This document shows positions 8,195 through 15,575 of a stretch of DNA of 33,686 nt, in pieces. The notes under the pieces are model-generated. The model was given only the letters and a program-made list of their open reading frames with translations. It did not search any database and was not told the DNA's origin. The DNA comes from a virus. The position numbers were made by a program, and so were the translations under genes. The stretch lies in IMG/VR virus record IMGVR_UViG_3300028610_002416, positions 1 through 33,686 of that record. One strand, given 5' to 3'. Numbering within the stretch: position 1 is the stretch's first letter; every line of letters starts with the position of its first letter.

Positions 8195-8624
8195 CGAGCT
8201 TGTACCTCCCCACGCGGTTACGCCGCGCCGTATCCTCAGAGACAGCCGTGATCAATTCGCCGAGCAGCCGCTCGGAGACGCGCAGATGGGCGATGAGTAT
8301 CTGGAGATCGTCGTAGATCTCGCAGGGGACCATATCGGTGATGCCGTCTTTGTAAAGCTCTGTGATGATCCTATCGAGATCACCGCCGATCATTGAGAGA
8401 TCAGTGGCCCGGCCGCCGATCTCGCCCGGATTGCCGTGGTCACCCAGCCAACGCAAATCCTTCGGCAGCGCATAATACGCCTTCACGCCATCATCAGGTT
8501 GCCCAGGATTGCCCAACTCTCCTTCGACTGAATCCAAGCCCCTCTCCTTTAAGTAAGCGTACCATTCGTCCTGCGCAGCAACGCGGGCTGCACGGTCATC
8601 GTGTTCTTTAGCTCCATCCGCCAT
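8187..8624 (-). CDS. Small protein between large terminase and portal
   Basis: 145 residues from ATG 8624 (MADGAKEHDDRAARVAAQDE). This start is preferred because GAGAGG lies 9 nt upstream; a longer frame from 8774 lies deep inside the terminase gene. It overlaps the terminase end by 17 nt. The protein is charged and helical towards the end (ILIAHLRVSERLLGELITAV). No known motif. Not recognised; position suggests a packaging or head-assembly accessory. Confidence 0.65.
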   Translation of the reverse strand: MADGAKEHDDRAARVAAQDEWYAYLKERGLDSVEGELGNPGQPDDGVKAYYALPKDLRWLGDHGNPGEIGGRATDLSMIGGDLDRIITELYKDGITDMVPCEIYDDLQILIAHLRVSERLLGELITAVSEDTARRNRVGRYKLDG

Positions 8625-10251
8625 CGTTTTCATCCTCTCTGCGAATAACCGCGCTCTCCCCGGTCGACAAGAACAGATCCCCGGTGCGTACCAGCCGGTC
8701 CACCTCAGCCACCAGGGCCGCCGACAACAACCGGTCATCGTGAATCGAAATCGATTCACCCGTGGCCTGAACAACGATCTTGGCCGAAGGCTTCACTTCC
8801 CAGCGCAAGCCGCGCTCAATCGGGATGCCCTCAGCGAGTTCGTAGCCGCAGTGTTCGCACTGCGTGAAAAACCACCACCAATCACTAAGCTCATCCTCCA
8901 TCGAACCGGCGAAATAGCGGAAGCGCCCGGTTTCGACGACGGCCAGGAAGTCGTTGCCCAGCCTCGACTTGCCATAGCTTTTCGAAAAATCAAAAGCAAA
9001 AACGGGCTGGGACAGTTTCTCAATGAGGGCGTCGGTGATACCCTGACCCACACCCGTAAAGTCGCTCACCACAGCTACTACACGCCACTTCTGCAAATGA
9101 GCAACAAGCTGATCGAAGAGTGACGGCCGCCCAGGCATAGCCTGGAAATGCCGCGTGCCCTGATCAACCCAACAATCAACCACTTCGTAGGCCGGGCCGA
9201 TGTCGCTCGCCCCGGTGACCACGCGGACAATGGTCAGCGTGGTATAGTCCCGGCCGGCGTTGGCCAACTCCGCAAAGGCAGCGGTAGCCGCTTCATCTTG
9301 GCCGCCGACATCGACCAGGCCCACATATACATCCCCGGCTTGCGGACCATCAAGCCGAGGATGGTTCCCCTGCATCAGTACACGCCGCCGGGGAGGGAAC
9401 AACCCCGCCGCGACGTCAACCGGTTCGTTGAAATACTCGGTCCGAACGATCGGATGCTGCCGGCCGCGTTGCCGAACTTGTCCAGCAACAAAGGCGGAAT
9501 AATGCGCATTTTCAGCGCCAACAGCGTCAGGCGAGACGATGAAGACGCGCTGTTGGCCGTCTTGGGCCTCCAGCTTTTCAAGGCGTTGCTTGGTGCGCCA
9601 CAGGTAATCAGCGGTCGTACGCACGGTGCCGACGTAGAGGGCAGTGGCGTTCGTCGAGGACCGCATCGGCGTGAAGCGCCGTTCAACAGTGGGCTCGTTG
9701 TGGTCCTGCACTTCGTTCACAATGAGCAGCAGGTTAGCCGTAGCGCCTTCGGCCCGGGCCTGGGGGTAGCCAGAGAAAAAGCTACACTGAGCCGAACCCA
9801 AACCGCGCCGGGTGGGCTTTGATTTGCCCCACCATCTGCCGCCCATCCAAAGATTACTCATTCGATTCTCAAGCCTCGATACCCCTACCGAAATCTGAGT
9901 AGCTGTGGGATACGTGTGGATAATCTGTGCCTCCGTGCGATGAAACAACATCAGCAGAAAGGCCAACATCTGCGCTACGGCTTCATCCTTCCCCGATTGA
10001 CGCGGGAAAACCCACAGAAATTCGAGGCCCCGATTCATCAACACCGACTGTATAACCGCGTCAGTTGGCTCAACCTGATAGCGACGAAGCCGGAGCTGGA
10101 TGACCAGCCGCGAAAAGAGATCAATGGAAAACAGAATTTGCCGTAGTTTCTCTTTCATCTCGGTCACATAGGGACACTCGTCACAATGAAGTACAGCAGC
10201 AATAAGATCGCTTCCACAATCGGGACAACAAGAGCCAGCATGAACAGCCAT
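8608..10251 (-). CDS. terL: Terminase large subunit (packaging ATPase-nuclease)
   Basis: 547 residues. Walker A variant PRQSGKDE at 83-90, Walker B LLLIVNEVQD at 174-183, then an RNase H-like nuclease with acidic positions in VGLVDVGGQDEAATAAFAEL, VVAVVSDFTGVGQG and HDDRLLSAALVAEVD. It pumps DNA into the prohead through the portal and cuts the concatemer. Residues 8-26 form a CxxC-x10-CxxC zinc ribbon, unusual at this end. The start at 10251 has GGAGAG 9 nt upstream; a later ATG (10158) lacks one. The first 88 nt therefore overlap, in another frame, the end of a membrane-protein gene. Confidence 0.93.
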   Translation of the reverse strand: MAVHAGSCCPDCGSDLIAAVLHCDECPYVTEMKEKLRQILFSIDLFSRLVIQLRLRRYQVEPTDAVIQSVLMNRGLEFLWVFPRQSGKDEAVAQMLAFLLMLFHRTEAQIIHTYPTATQISVGVSRLENRMSNLWMGGRWWGKSKPTRRGLGSAQCSFFSGYPQARAEGATANLLLIVNEVQDHNEPTVERRFTPMRSSTNATALYVGTVRTTADYLWRTKQRLEKLEAQDGQQRVFIVSPDAVGAENAHYSAFVAGQVRQRGRQHPIVRTEYFNEPVDVAAGLFPPRRRVLMQGNHPRLDGPQAGDVYVGLVDVGGQDEAATAAFAELANAGRDYTTLTIVRVVTGASDIGPAYEVVDCWVDQGTRHFQAMPGRPSLFDQLVAHLQKWRVVAVVSDFTGVGQGITDALIEKLSQPVFAFDFSKSYGKSRLGNDFLAVVETGRFRYFAGSMEDELSDWWWFFTQCEHCGYELAEGIPIERGLRWEVKPSAKIVVQATGESISIHDDRLLSAALVAEVDRLVRTGDLFLSTGESAVIRREDENDGGWS

Positions 10252-10382
10252 CTAATTCTTCTCTCCAGCCGCTCAATCCGATACCAGAGCCAAGCGTCCT
10301 CAACGCACTCAGGCGCCTTCCCTTGCGGCTCGAAATGCCGCTCCTGAAGATACTCCAACAAAGTAAAGAAACGCTCAAGCAC
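10164..10382 (-). CDS. Small single-pass membrane protein
   Basis: 72 residues from a GTG 1 nt after the previous stop. The N-terminal part is amphipathic (LERFFTLLEYLQERHF ... WLWYRIERLERRIRW) and residues about 46-68 are a strong membrane helix (LFMLALVVPIVEAILLLLYF). The last 88 nt overlap terL in a different frame. No clear Shine-Dalgarno, so it is probably translated by coupling with the gene before it. A small holin- or spanin-like role cannot be excluded, but nothing specific shows it. Confidence 0.55.
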   Translation of the reverse strand: MLERFFTLLEYLQERHFEPQGKAPECVEDAWLWYRIERLERRIRWLFMLALVVPIVEAILLLLYFIVTSVPM

Positions 10383-10383
10383 A

Positions 10384-10572
10384 TCATTTCACCAATAGCT
10401 CTACCAGGCTCTGCAACGCCTCGCCCTCAATGCCCAGCAGTGCAGCCAGCAATCCCAAGACCAGCACTACCAACCGAAACCATTGCGCCGGCGTCAACCG
10501 CGGCGGCCACGACCAACGAGATTTACGCAGCCGATGCAGCGACTCCCTAAACTTGGCCTCACCCCGTTTCAC
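10384..10572 (-). CDS. Small membrane protein
   Basis: 62 residues; its ATG overlaps the previous stop by 4 nt. A very basic N terminus (MKRGEAKFRESLHRLRKSRW) precedes one membrane helix (about 31-49, FRLVVLVLGLLAALLGIEG) and a short helical tail. It lies between the small terminase-like gene and another small membrane protein. No family recognised; a pair of short membrane proteins beside terminase genes could serve lysis or membrane-linked assembly (inference). Confidence 0.55.
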   Translation of the reverse strand: MKRGEAKFRESLHRLRKSRWSWPPRLTPAQWFRLVVLVLGLLAALLGIEGEALQSLVELLVK

Positions 10573-11009
10573 AGCTTCACCCCTAGCAATCCCTCGGTAT
10601 TCACCTCATCGAATATCTTGCTTATGGCCTCAAGCAACCCGTCCGGCGATTCACCGTCAAGCGCCCGCTTATCCCGCAGCAGTCGCCCCAGACGCGAGGC
10701 ATTTTGGGCCAGCAGCGAAAGCAGCTTGATCATCTCATCAGAATCTAAACCCTCCGCCATCTGATCATCGATGTAGCCTGACAGTTGCTGCTGCTTACGT
10801 AACAGATCATCAGCCACGTCCCCAATGCCGTCCATCTTAACCGGCACAACGTAAAAGCCGTGAGTACGCCGGTTCTGGTTGCCCTGGGGAGCACCGACCA
10901 CCCCTGAATGCGCAGCGCAGAGGTGGCTATCGTGGACAGCCCAAGCCTTGCAGGGGTCACCCGCTTTGGTGGTCGCAGAGCAACGGCGTGAAGCGATATT
11001 GGACGACAT
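10569..11009 (-). CDS. Zinc-binding small terminase-like protein
   Basis: 146 residues with GGAGG 9 nt before the ATG. The N-terminal motif RRCSATTKAGDPCKAWAV ... HLCAAHSG is a four-ligand Cys/His site (C-x9-C ... C-x2-H), followed by APQGNQNRRTHGFY, a phrase typical of proteins directly before large terminases. The C-terminal half is helical (LLRKQQQLSGYIDD ... MIKLLSLLAQNASRLGRLLR). Small terminases bind pac/cos DNA and form a ring for the motor. The assignment rests on gene order plus this motif; sequence similarity to a biochemically studied TerS is not visible. Confidence 0.6.
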   Translation of the reverse strand: MSSNIASRRCSATTKAGDPCKAWAVHDSHLCAAHSGVVGAPQGNQNRRTHGFYVVPVKMDGIGDVADDLLRKQQQLSGYIDDQMAEGLDSDEMIKLLSLLAQNASRLGRLLRDKRALDGESPDGLLEAISKIFDEVNTEGLLGVKL

Positions 11010-11091
11010 AACTATAAGCCTCCATTGCTAACACATAGACGGCCAGGCATAGCACGATGAGCAAAGCACTGAGGTGAGACTGAGAGGGCAT
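10957..11091 (-). CDS. Very small membrane protein (44 residues)
   Basis: ATG at 11091 with AAAGGA 7 nt upstream; 44 codons beginning MPSQSHLSALLIVLCLAVYV, i.e. a membrane helix from about residue 7 to 24, then a short tail. It overlaps the next gene by 53 nt in another frame. It is the first open frame after the terminator-like hairpin and the LexA-like promoter region, so it could be the first late gene or a leader. Supported by the ribosome binding site and hydrophobic segment only. Confidence 0.4.
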   Translation of the reverse strand: MPSQSHLSALLIVLCLAVYVLAMEAYSYVVQYRFTPLLCDHQSG

Positions 11092-11110
11092 AGACAAATC
11101 CTTTAAACGC

Positions 11111-11146
11111 ATAAAGGCCCCCGCTTGGGTGAGCGAGGGCCTTTAT
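11111..11146. terminator. Bidirectional terminator-like hairpin
   Basis: A 10-bp perfect stem (ATAAAGGCCC with GGGCCTTTAT), extendable by CGC/GCG, around a short loop. Its outer T-A pairs give short U-runs in both directions. It separates the small minus-strand genes at 11280-12370 from the late packaging genes. Confidence 0.6.
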
Positions 11147-11231
11147 CGCCACTAAACCAACAACAAACAAAAGAGGTAAACAAGGAGATAACCATGCTCA
11201 ACCGAACGAGTGACCGCGGTCAACCGTCACC

Positions 11232-11245
11232 CGAACAGTTGTTCT
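11232..11245. promoter_or_regulatory. LexA-like operator, copy 1
   Basis: The dyad CGAACAGTTGTTCT resembles the Gram-positive SOS box (CGAAC-N4-GTTC). The surrounding bases, TCACCCGAACAG then two variable bases then GTTCTAAT, are repeated at 31269-31290. This copy overlaps the predicted start of transcription from the putative minus-strand late promoter at 11250-11278. A 12-bp palindrome, TGACCGCGGTCA, lies nearby at 11211-11222. Confidence 0.55.
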
Positions 11246-11249
11246 AATT

Positions 11250-11278
11250 AGTGTAGCAGTAAGTTAGAGGGAAGGCAA
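11250..11278 (-). promoter_or_regulatory. Putative late promoter
   Basis: On the minus strand TTGCCT, a 17-nt spacer, then TACACT (4 of 6 matches to each consensus hexamer). The start point would fall inside the LexA-like dyad. It precedes the terminase-portal-capsid operon. Weak by itself; the operator overlap and position raise it. Confidence 0.35.
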
Positions 11279-11279
11279 G

Positions 11280-11609
11280 TTAGGCGTCAACACGAAGAAG
11301 GAAGAAGTCAAATTCAGCCGAAGTGCCTGACCCTAGACCCAAAGCCTCTCTCACCATCGCATCCATTGAACGCTGCATCTGGCGTTGCATCCTCGCCAAA
11401 GTATCAGGATCAGGATCCAACGTCGGATTACAAACAACAACCTCCCCCATATCAATACCAATACATTTCATCGGCGGCGACCATTCGTGCCCACACCTAC
11501 AAATATAAAGCTCAACCTCGTTATTCTCACCGAGTACTTGATTAGCTTGCGCCCGATCACACTCCGGGCACGTATCCTCTGGCCTGATATCGTTGTACCA
11601 GCTTGTCAA
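11280..11609 (-). CDS. Small zinc-ribbon protein
   Basis: 109 residues from TTG at 11609, chosen because AGGAGG lies 7 nt upstream; a longer frame from ATG 11687 would overlap the preceding gene by 35 nt. A zinc ribbon is formed by CPEC and, about 28 residues later, CRCGHEW. The C-terminal half is helical (LARMQRQMQRSMDAMVREAL). Probably nucleic-acid- or protein-binding; no family recognised. Confidence 0.6.
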   Translation of the reverse strand: MTSWYNDIRPEDTCPECDRAQANQVLGENNEVELYICRCGHEWSPPMKCIGIDMGEVVVCNPTLDPDPDTLARMQRQMQRSMDAMVREALGLGSGTSAEFDFFLLRVDA

Positions 11610-11652
11610 AATAGCACCTCCTGCAACTAGTTCTTGTTTTCTGCGTTCTATT

Positions 11653-11859
11653 TCACTCCTCGTCAAAATCTTCAAATTCCTCCGCATTGAAGTCGATCTG
11701 CCCTATATGCTCCGCACCGCGAACCACCGCCAAATTGCCCACGCGATTCGGAATAAGGAGATCATCATCGTCAAGCTGGCTCAAGATTTCCTTCAGTTTC
11801 TTCACGGTCAGCCAGCGTTTGAAAAATACCGCTCGCACTTCTACATCTGTGTCAATCAT
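11653..11859 (-). CDS. Small acidic protein
   Basis: 68 residues, GAGGGGG 4-5 nt before the ATG. The sequence VKKLKEILSQLDDDDLLIPN, then RVGNLAVVRGAEHIGQIDF, ends in an acidic tail (NAEEFEDFDEE). The 'LKEIL..LDDDDLL..N..GNLAV' layout is common in small phage proteins of unknown role. Cytoplasmic. Confidence 0.6.
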   Translation of the reverse strand: MIDTDVEVRAVFFKRWLTVKKLKEILSQLDDDDLLIPNRVGNLAVVRGAEHIGQIDFNAEEFEDFDEE

Positions 11860-11925
11860 AATTCCCCCTCAAAGCCACGCCTCCCGGCCCAAGGCGCGGC
11901 CTGCTATGGATTGCGTTGGAGAGAA

Positions 11926-11941
11926 GCCCGCCGAAGCGGGC
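11926..11941 (-). terminator. UUCG-loop hairpin, terminator-like
   Basis: On the minus strand a 6-bp stem GCCCGC/GCGGGC closes a TTCG tetraloop and is followed by CTTCTC. A second GC-rich hairpin ending GGGGCTTCTC lies upstream, at about 11968-12002. Together they separate the membrane-protein pair (12019-12370) from the gene at 11653-11859. The U-tract is poor. Confidence 0.45.
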
Positions 11942-12018
11942 AGCGTGGATCAGTGGATTACTTGTTGAGAAGCCCCGCCGGCGCGGCCAGGCCGGGGCCG
12001 GGACGGTGGGGCGAGCAA

Positions 12019-12216
12019 TTAGCTGGGCTTCTTTTCCTCGCGGAGGATCAGGCGCACCACGGCGACCAGAACGAAGAAGCCCAGAAGATAATGAAACCAG
12101 AAAGCAGCGAGCAGCTGCGCCTGCGTAAACTCTGGGTTGGCCAGGGGCAAATACCAGAAATAGCTTACGGCGGTGACGGCAATTAAATAGTAAAGCAGCT
12201 CGCGTAGTTTTTTCAT
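12019..12216 (-). CDS. Two-helix membrane protein
   Basis: 65 residues from ATG 12216, 7 nt after the stop of the upstream small gene; a longer frame to 12288 is not supported. Two membrane helices: ELLYYLIAVTAVSYFWYLPL and FWFHYLLGFFVLVAVVRLIL, with a charged tail REEKKPS. Size and two-helix hairpin fit class II holins, which open the membrane at lysis, but no lysin gene is nearby. No Shine-Dalgarno, so coupling is likely. Confidence 0.6.
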   Translation of the reverse strand: MKKLRELLYYLIAVTAVSYFWYLPLANPEFTQAQLLAAFWFHYLLGFFVLVAVVRLILREEKKPS

Positions 12217-12223
12217 AGAGAGA

Positions 12224-12370
12224 TTATAGCACAGAGACAGCCCGCCACCACACCACCCCCGCCACCCCCGCCATCCCCAGCAGCACATAGCGCCAGTGAT
12301 GGAACCAGAGGTAATCAGTGAATCGGAGCGTGGCTCTGATTAGATCGTAGACGAATTTGCGGCGGTGCAT
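12224..12370 (-). CDS. Small single-helix membrane protein
   Basis: 48 residues from ATG 12370 with GAGG 4 nt upstream: a basic N terminus (MHRRKFVYDLIRATLRF), then HHWRYVLLGMAGVAGVVWW, a membrane helix, and RAVSVL. It is the first gene of the minus-strand run and diverges from the early promoter at 12398. It may act with the two-helix protein that follows (holin/antiholin-like pair is only a guess). Confidence 0.5.
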   Translation of the reverse strand: MHRRKFVYDLIRATLRFTDYLWFHHWRYVLLGMAGVAGVVWWRAVSVL

Positions 12371-12397
12371 TTGGCCTCGCAAAAAAAGAATCGGGAT

Positions 12398-12426
12398 TTG
12401 ACAGCATACGCAGTGACAAGTATAAT
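12398..12426 (+). promoter_or_regulatory. Consensus early promoter
   Basis: TTGACA (12398-12403), a 17-nt spacer, and TATAAT (12421-12426): a perfect sigma-70-type promoter. GTGACAA occurs at 12413-12419 and again at 12430-12436, flanking the -10 box, and could be a repressor site. It drives the early plus-strand genes from 12465. Confidence 0.85.
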
Positions 12427-12464
12427 TGGTGACAACTAATCACAGTGTCTAGTAAGAGAGTTCT

Positions 12465-12653
12465 ATGAGTGACATCATCAGCACCACCGAAGCCGCCGAA
12501 ATACTTGAAGTCTCGCGTCAATGGATCTTACGACTGATCCACGAAGATAAGTTATTGGCCAGGAAGATCGGGCCAACCTTCGCCGTTGACGTCGATTCCG
12601 TCAAGCAGTATCGGCGCGAAGTCCAGAAGAAGAACGACCTGAACGACAACTAA
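12465..12653 (+). CDS. Excisionase-like HTH DNA-binding protein
   Basis: 62 residues: IISTTEAAEILEVSRQWILR, then LIHEDKLLARKIGPTFAVDV, then DSVKQYR. This is the HTH_17/MerR-type fold used by phage excisionases and small regulators. As the first gene behind the strongest promoter in the window, it is a candidate Cro- or Xis-like early regulator. No integrase is visible, so a regulatory role is likelier than excision. Confidence 0.75.
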   Translation: MSDIISTTEAAEILEVSRQWILRLIHEDKLLARKIGPTFAVDVDSVKQYRREVQKKNDLNDN

Positions 12654-12729
12654 CAACCTAAGCAGGACGCGACGGCGTTGACACCGCCATCGCGCCCCTG
12701 ACCCACACACTGTATCCGGAGGTACAGCA

Positions 12730-12981
12730 ATGCAAGCTACCCCTAGTTTACCAAAAATTTTCTTTCGTGTCATATCTCGCTATCGCATCGTCGCCGACGA
12801 CGACCAGCAAGATGAGACACAAGATATTGTCCTCGAGGCCGCAGACGCCAGAGAGGCGGCCGTCTTGGCCATCGCCAAGATCAGCGGGCCATTCATCGCC
12901 AATCTGCGTCTATCGGTGATGATCTCGCATACAAATGGACCAGTGAGCGAGAGAGAGCGGCTCGAAGGGAGGGCCGAATGA
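12730..12981 (+). CDS. Small uncharacterised protein
   Basis: 83 residues, ATG 7 nt after GGAGGT. Beta-alpha layout: KIFFRVISRYRIVADDD, then VLEAADAREAAVLAIAKISG and NLRLSVMISHTNG. Ends in an ATGA overlap with the next gene. Not recognised. Confidence 0.65.
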   Translation: MQATPSLPKIFFRVISRYRIVADDDQQDETQDIVLEAADAREAAVLAIAKISGPFIANLRLSVMISHTNGPVSERERLEGRAE

Positions 12982-13892
12982 CCTTCCCCAGCAAGGCCCT
13001 CACCCTCTTCGACGGTACGCGGACCATCGTCTCCGGCTTCGTCGGAATGATGGAGGGGATATTCACCGACACCGTGACCCGCCTGGCCCCGATCCTGGCC
13101 CCGCTGCCGCCGGCGTTCTCGGTGTATACGGCGATGGCCAAAGCCCAGACGCCGTACTGGATTGCGCTATGTACGGCGTTAGCCGTGGAGCTCATCGGGA
13201 TGTTTAGCTCAAAAGTCGCGATCCAGTCGTGGAACTGGAACCGCAGCCGGCTGAAGACCGAACCTGTTGCGCCCTTCACCTTAACCGTCGCTATGGCGGC
13301 TGTCTACTTCATCGTCGTTCTGGTGCTGGCGCTCTCCATCGAGATATGGACGCAAAGCCTAATCATCCTCTATCCGGGCTTCGTCATCATCGCCGCCGCG
13401 ACCTACGTCAGCAACGCCATCAACGGCGATCTCAGCGCCTGGCAACGCAAACGCAACGAGCGACTCCAACAGCAGAAAGAGAAACGCGGGCTTGGCGCAG
13501 AGATCAAAACGGCCAGAGAACAGTTAGCCGAACTCACCATCGAACTCGAAAAGACGCGCGATGAAACACACGACCTAACCGAAGCGGCCGCCGCCGACCT
13601 CGAAACAATACGCACCGAAACAGCCGACCTGACCGAAGCGGTTGCCCGGCTGAAGGCGCAGAAGCGACGCCTCAACGCAACACCAGCCACCACCACCACC
13701 GACACCACCGAGCAGGCCCGCGTCATTCTGACCGAAGTATGGCGCAACGGTTCGGATATTTCCGGGGCAGAGTTGGGGCGACAACTAAAGCGAAGTGGCA
13801 CCCTGGGACGAAAATTGAAAAACGAATTGTGGCCGGAGATCAGCGCGGGCGCAACTAACGGCGTAGCGGAGACGAACGGAGTGACGCAATGA
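12978..13892 (+). CDS. Membrane protein with coiled coil and C-terminal HTH
   Basis: 304 residues. Membrane segments: about 56-75 (TPYWIALCTALAVELIGMFS), 98-118 (FTLTVAMAAVYFIVVLVLAL) and 124-145 (IWTQSLIILYPGFVIIAAAT). Then a long coiled coil (about 153-235; RERLQQQKEK-type, LAELTIELEKTRDETHDLTE) and a winged-helix-like end (ARVILTEVWRNGSDISGAEL, GRQLKRSGTLGRKLKNELWP). The plan of membrane helices followed by an HTH resembles DUF2637/SpdB-like proteins of actinobacterial conjugative plasmids; I infer a similarity in layout only. It may tether DNA or the nearby FtsK-like ATPase to the membrane. Confidence 0.7.
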   Translation: MTFPSKALTLFDGTRTIVSGFVGMMEGIFTDTVTRLAPILAPLPPAFSVYTAMAKAQTPYWIALCTALAVELIGMFSSKVAIQSWNWNRSRLKTEPVAPFTLTVAMAAVYFIVVLVLALSIEIWTQSLIILYPGFVIIAAATYVSNAINGDLSAWQRKRNERLQQQKEKRGLGAEIKTAREQLAELTIELEKTRDETHDLTEAAAADLETIRTETADLTEAVARLKAQKRRLNATPATTTTDTTEQARVILTEVWRNGSDISGAELGRQLKRSGTLGRKLKNELWPEISAGATNGVAETNGVTQ

Positions 13893-14158
13893 ATGATCCT
13901 GAATGCCCACACTGCAACGCAGCGATAGACTATTATTTCGAGGATACCGAAGACGAGTGGACCATCCTCACCCCCCACACCCACGAACTTACTCACGAGT
14001 GCGAACGAGGATGCACCGAGATCAGCGAACTAGAAACCGTTATCGATTGCCGTAATTGCGGAGAGGATATCTACCTCAGTTGCACGTATTACCAACCGTG
14101 CAACGCCAATGGGTACGTTGTAGCACTCGAGTTAAAACCTAGCGGGGTGGCGCAATAA
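13889..14158 (+). CDS. Small multi-Cys zinc-binding protein
   Basis: 89 residues; ATG overlaps the previous stop and has GGAG 7 nt upstream. Cysteines are arranged as CPHC near the N terminus, CERGC in the middle, then CRNCGEDIYLSC and C near the end, consistent with two zinc ribbons. Acidic between them. Probably a protein- or nucleic-acid-binding accessory; no family recognised. Confidence 0.65.
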   Translation: MNDPECPHCNAAIDYYFEDTEDEWTILTPHTHELTHECERGCTEISELETVIDCRNCGEDIYLSCTYYQPCNANGYVVALELKPSGVAQ

Positions 14159-14424
14159 TAACCACGAAACTGATCGCAGCAATCGCAGACAAAGAGAACA
14201 AACAGCGTGACATCGCGGAGATGTACCAAGCCGCATTTAACAAAATCCCTGACGCCGACTGGCGCAAGGTGAATACCGCCATCGCCAAACGCTGGCCCTC
14301 GAAGTCAGGGCTCGTTCGAGTAAAGACAATGGCCTGGAAGATTTACAAAGAGAGGCGCCACCCGCCACCAGGCGGTCAAAATAAAAACGGCTCAGGCGTT
14401 AGGGCGCCTGAGCCAACCACCTGA
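14158..14424 (+). CDS. Small basic protein with probable ATA start
   Basis: The frame overlaps the previous stop as TAATA, giving (ATA)TTKLIAAIADKENKQRDIAE, then MYQAAFNKIPDADWRKVNTA and IAKRWPSKSGLVRVKTMAWK. GGGGTGG lies about 8 nt before the ATA. The first ATG in frame is 14221, with no properly spaced ribosome binding site and a helix cut in half. 88 codons from ATA, 67 from ATG. A 10-bp hairpin overlaps the 3' end. Function unknown. Confidence 0.5.
   Translation: MTTKLIAAIADKENKQRDIAEMYQAAFNKIPDADWRKVNTAIAKRWPSKSGLVRVKTMAWKIYKERRHPPPGGQNKNGSGVRAPEPTT
14389..14414. terminator. Strong hairpin without U-tract
   Basis: Perfect 10-bp stem GGCTCAGGCG/CGCCTGAGCC around a 6-nt loop, inside the last codons of the preceding gene. 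No T run follows, so it may stabilise the mRNA 3' end or weaken read-through before the gene at 14492. Confidence 0.5.
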
Positions 14425-14491
14425 CTGAGAGCATAGCAAAAAAACAGGTGGTTCAACAATTATATATCAGTTTAATAAAGGAGCATAGCAA

Positions 14492-15016
14492 ATGTCTAAG
14501 AAGATCACGATGAACAAATTACAAACCAAACACATAACTATTGATGATTTACAGTTTATTTACAAGCCCCAACAAGGGGCTATAGCGGTGATCCAACGTG
14601 ATGGCGTCGCCGGGATGATGGAAATAGACACCCTAGTGCCCCCCCTATTATCTCAATTAGTCGGCAGACCTATTCAGGATTTCAGCGTAATCCGTCGCCG
14701 TAGTAGTGGCGGCGTATTGGCGGTCGCTTTTTCTCCCATCCTCCAAGGGGACCCAGTTTTGCCAGTTCCCATTAACTGCCCATCACTGCTCTATCCGCGT
14801 TCGTTCGTTGGCACAATGCGGAAATTTTCGGATCACATTTTGTCGTTGGGGAATCGCTATAATAACCCCGACCTGGCTGAATGGTACAGAGACGGAGAGC
14901 TTTTTATTGAGGACGTGCTGGATAATATCAACTTGCTCAGACTAAATCATTTTGATCGTTTCACATTCGAATTAATTATCAAAACAACTTTAGCGCAACC
15001 TTTCCGCACCGATTGA
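14492..15016 (+). CDS. Uncharacterised 174-residue protein
   Basis: ATG with AAGGAG about 10 nt upstream. Soluble, beta-rich first half (HITIDDLQFIYKPQQGAIAV ... DFSVIRRRSSGGVLAVAFSP) and helical second half (AEWYRDGELFIEDVLDNINL). No recognised motif. AT-richer than its neighbours and preceded by its own AT-rich leader (14450-14480), so it may be a separate transcription unit or a recent acquisition. Confidence 0.65.
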   Translation: MSKKITMNKLQTKHITIDDLQFIYKPQQGAIAVIQRDGVAGMMEIDTLVPPLLSQLVGRPIQDFSVIRRRSSGGVLAVAFSPILQGDPVLPVPINCPSLLYPRSFVGTMRKFSDHILSLGNRYNNPDLAEWYRDGELFIEDVLDNINLLRLNHFDRFTFELIIKTTLAQPFRTD

Positions 15017-15040
15017 AAGGCTGAAACAACCGGACTGGCT

Positions 15041-15358
15041 ATGAAGAAGCTCTTCTACGAAATCACCGTCATCGACCTCCCCACCGGCCAATGGCGCCCC
15101 CACCGCCCCTGGCCCCTCCGCCTGGCCCGGGCGGTCTGGGGCCTGCTGGTTGCGCTGCTATTCACCGCGATGCGCATCGAGTACGCGATGCACGCAGTGG
15201 CCGCGTCGTTGCTGACCACCACCGAGGCAGTGGCCGGCGCGATTCGCGTAGTGGCCACGGCGGGCCGGGTGGCGCTGGGGGTGATCGTAGACGACCTGGC
15301 TTATGAGGTGGGGCGGGTGATTGTAGAGGATCGGCTGGCGGGGGTGGCCTGTGCCTAA
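15041..15358 (+). CDS. Membrane-associated small protein
   Basis: 105 residues. A basic region (QWRPHRPWPLRLARAVW) leads into a hydrophobic helix (GLLVALLFTAMRIEYAMHAV) and a long Ala/Val-rich helix (LTTTEAVAGAIRVVATAGRV ... VIVDDLAYEVGRVIVEDRLA). Weak ribosome binding site. Overlaps the next gene by 8 nt. Not recognised; may belong to the membrane complex with the ATPase downstream. Confidence 0.55.
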   Translation: MKKLFYEITVIDLPTGQWRPHRPWPLRLARAVWGLLVALLFTAMRIEYAMHAVAASLLTTTEAVAGAIRVVATAGRVALGVIVDDLAYEVGRVIVEDRLAGVACA

Positions 15359-15557
15359 TTTGCAAACAATAGGATATTTGAAAATAAACGATCAAGTCAT
15401 CCTAATCCTTGCCCGACAGAAGAAGACCAGCCGAGCTTTAAAACTCAGAAAAGGCGGCGGTGCGCTCGGAGCATATTTTGAGGATGAGTCTATTTTCCTG
15501 AGAGATGAGCCCGCTTTGCTTGAGCAATTACGAGATGGCGGCGTCATCTACATATAA
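15351..15557 (+). CDS. Small uncharacterised protein
   Basis: 68 residues from GTG 15351, with GGGGTGG a few nt upstream. Basic beta-rich body (LQTIGYLKINDQVILILARQ, KKTSRALKLRKGGG) and acidic C-terminal helix (DEPALLEQLRDGGVIYI). Not recognised. Confidence 0.55.
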   Translation: MPNLQTIGYLKINDQVILILARQKKTSRALKLRKGGGALGAYFEDESIFLRDEPALLEQLRDGGVIYI

Positions 15558-15575
15558 GAAGAGAGGAAGTAGTCT

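Noticed and set aside
8625-8774. Upstream extension of the 145-residue gene
   Set aside because: Lies wholly inside terL in another frame; the ribosome binding site favours ATG 8624.
11194-11247. 17-codon plus-strand open frame with a good AAGGAG
   Set aside because: Lies inside the leader of the minus-strand late operon over the LexA-like dyad and leads to no gene; probably chance.
12223-12228. TATAAT 6 nt before ATG 12216 as a leaderless promoter
   Set aside because: It falls on the stop codon of the upstream small gene and no -35 box is present; coupling explains the spacing.
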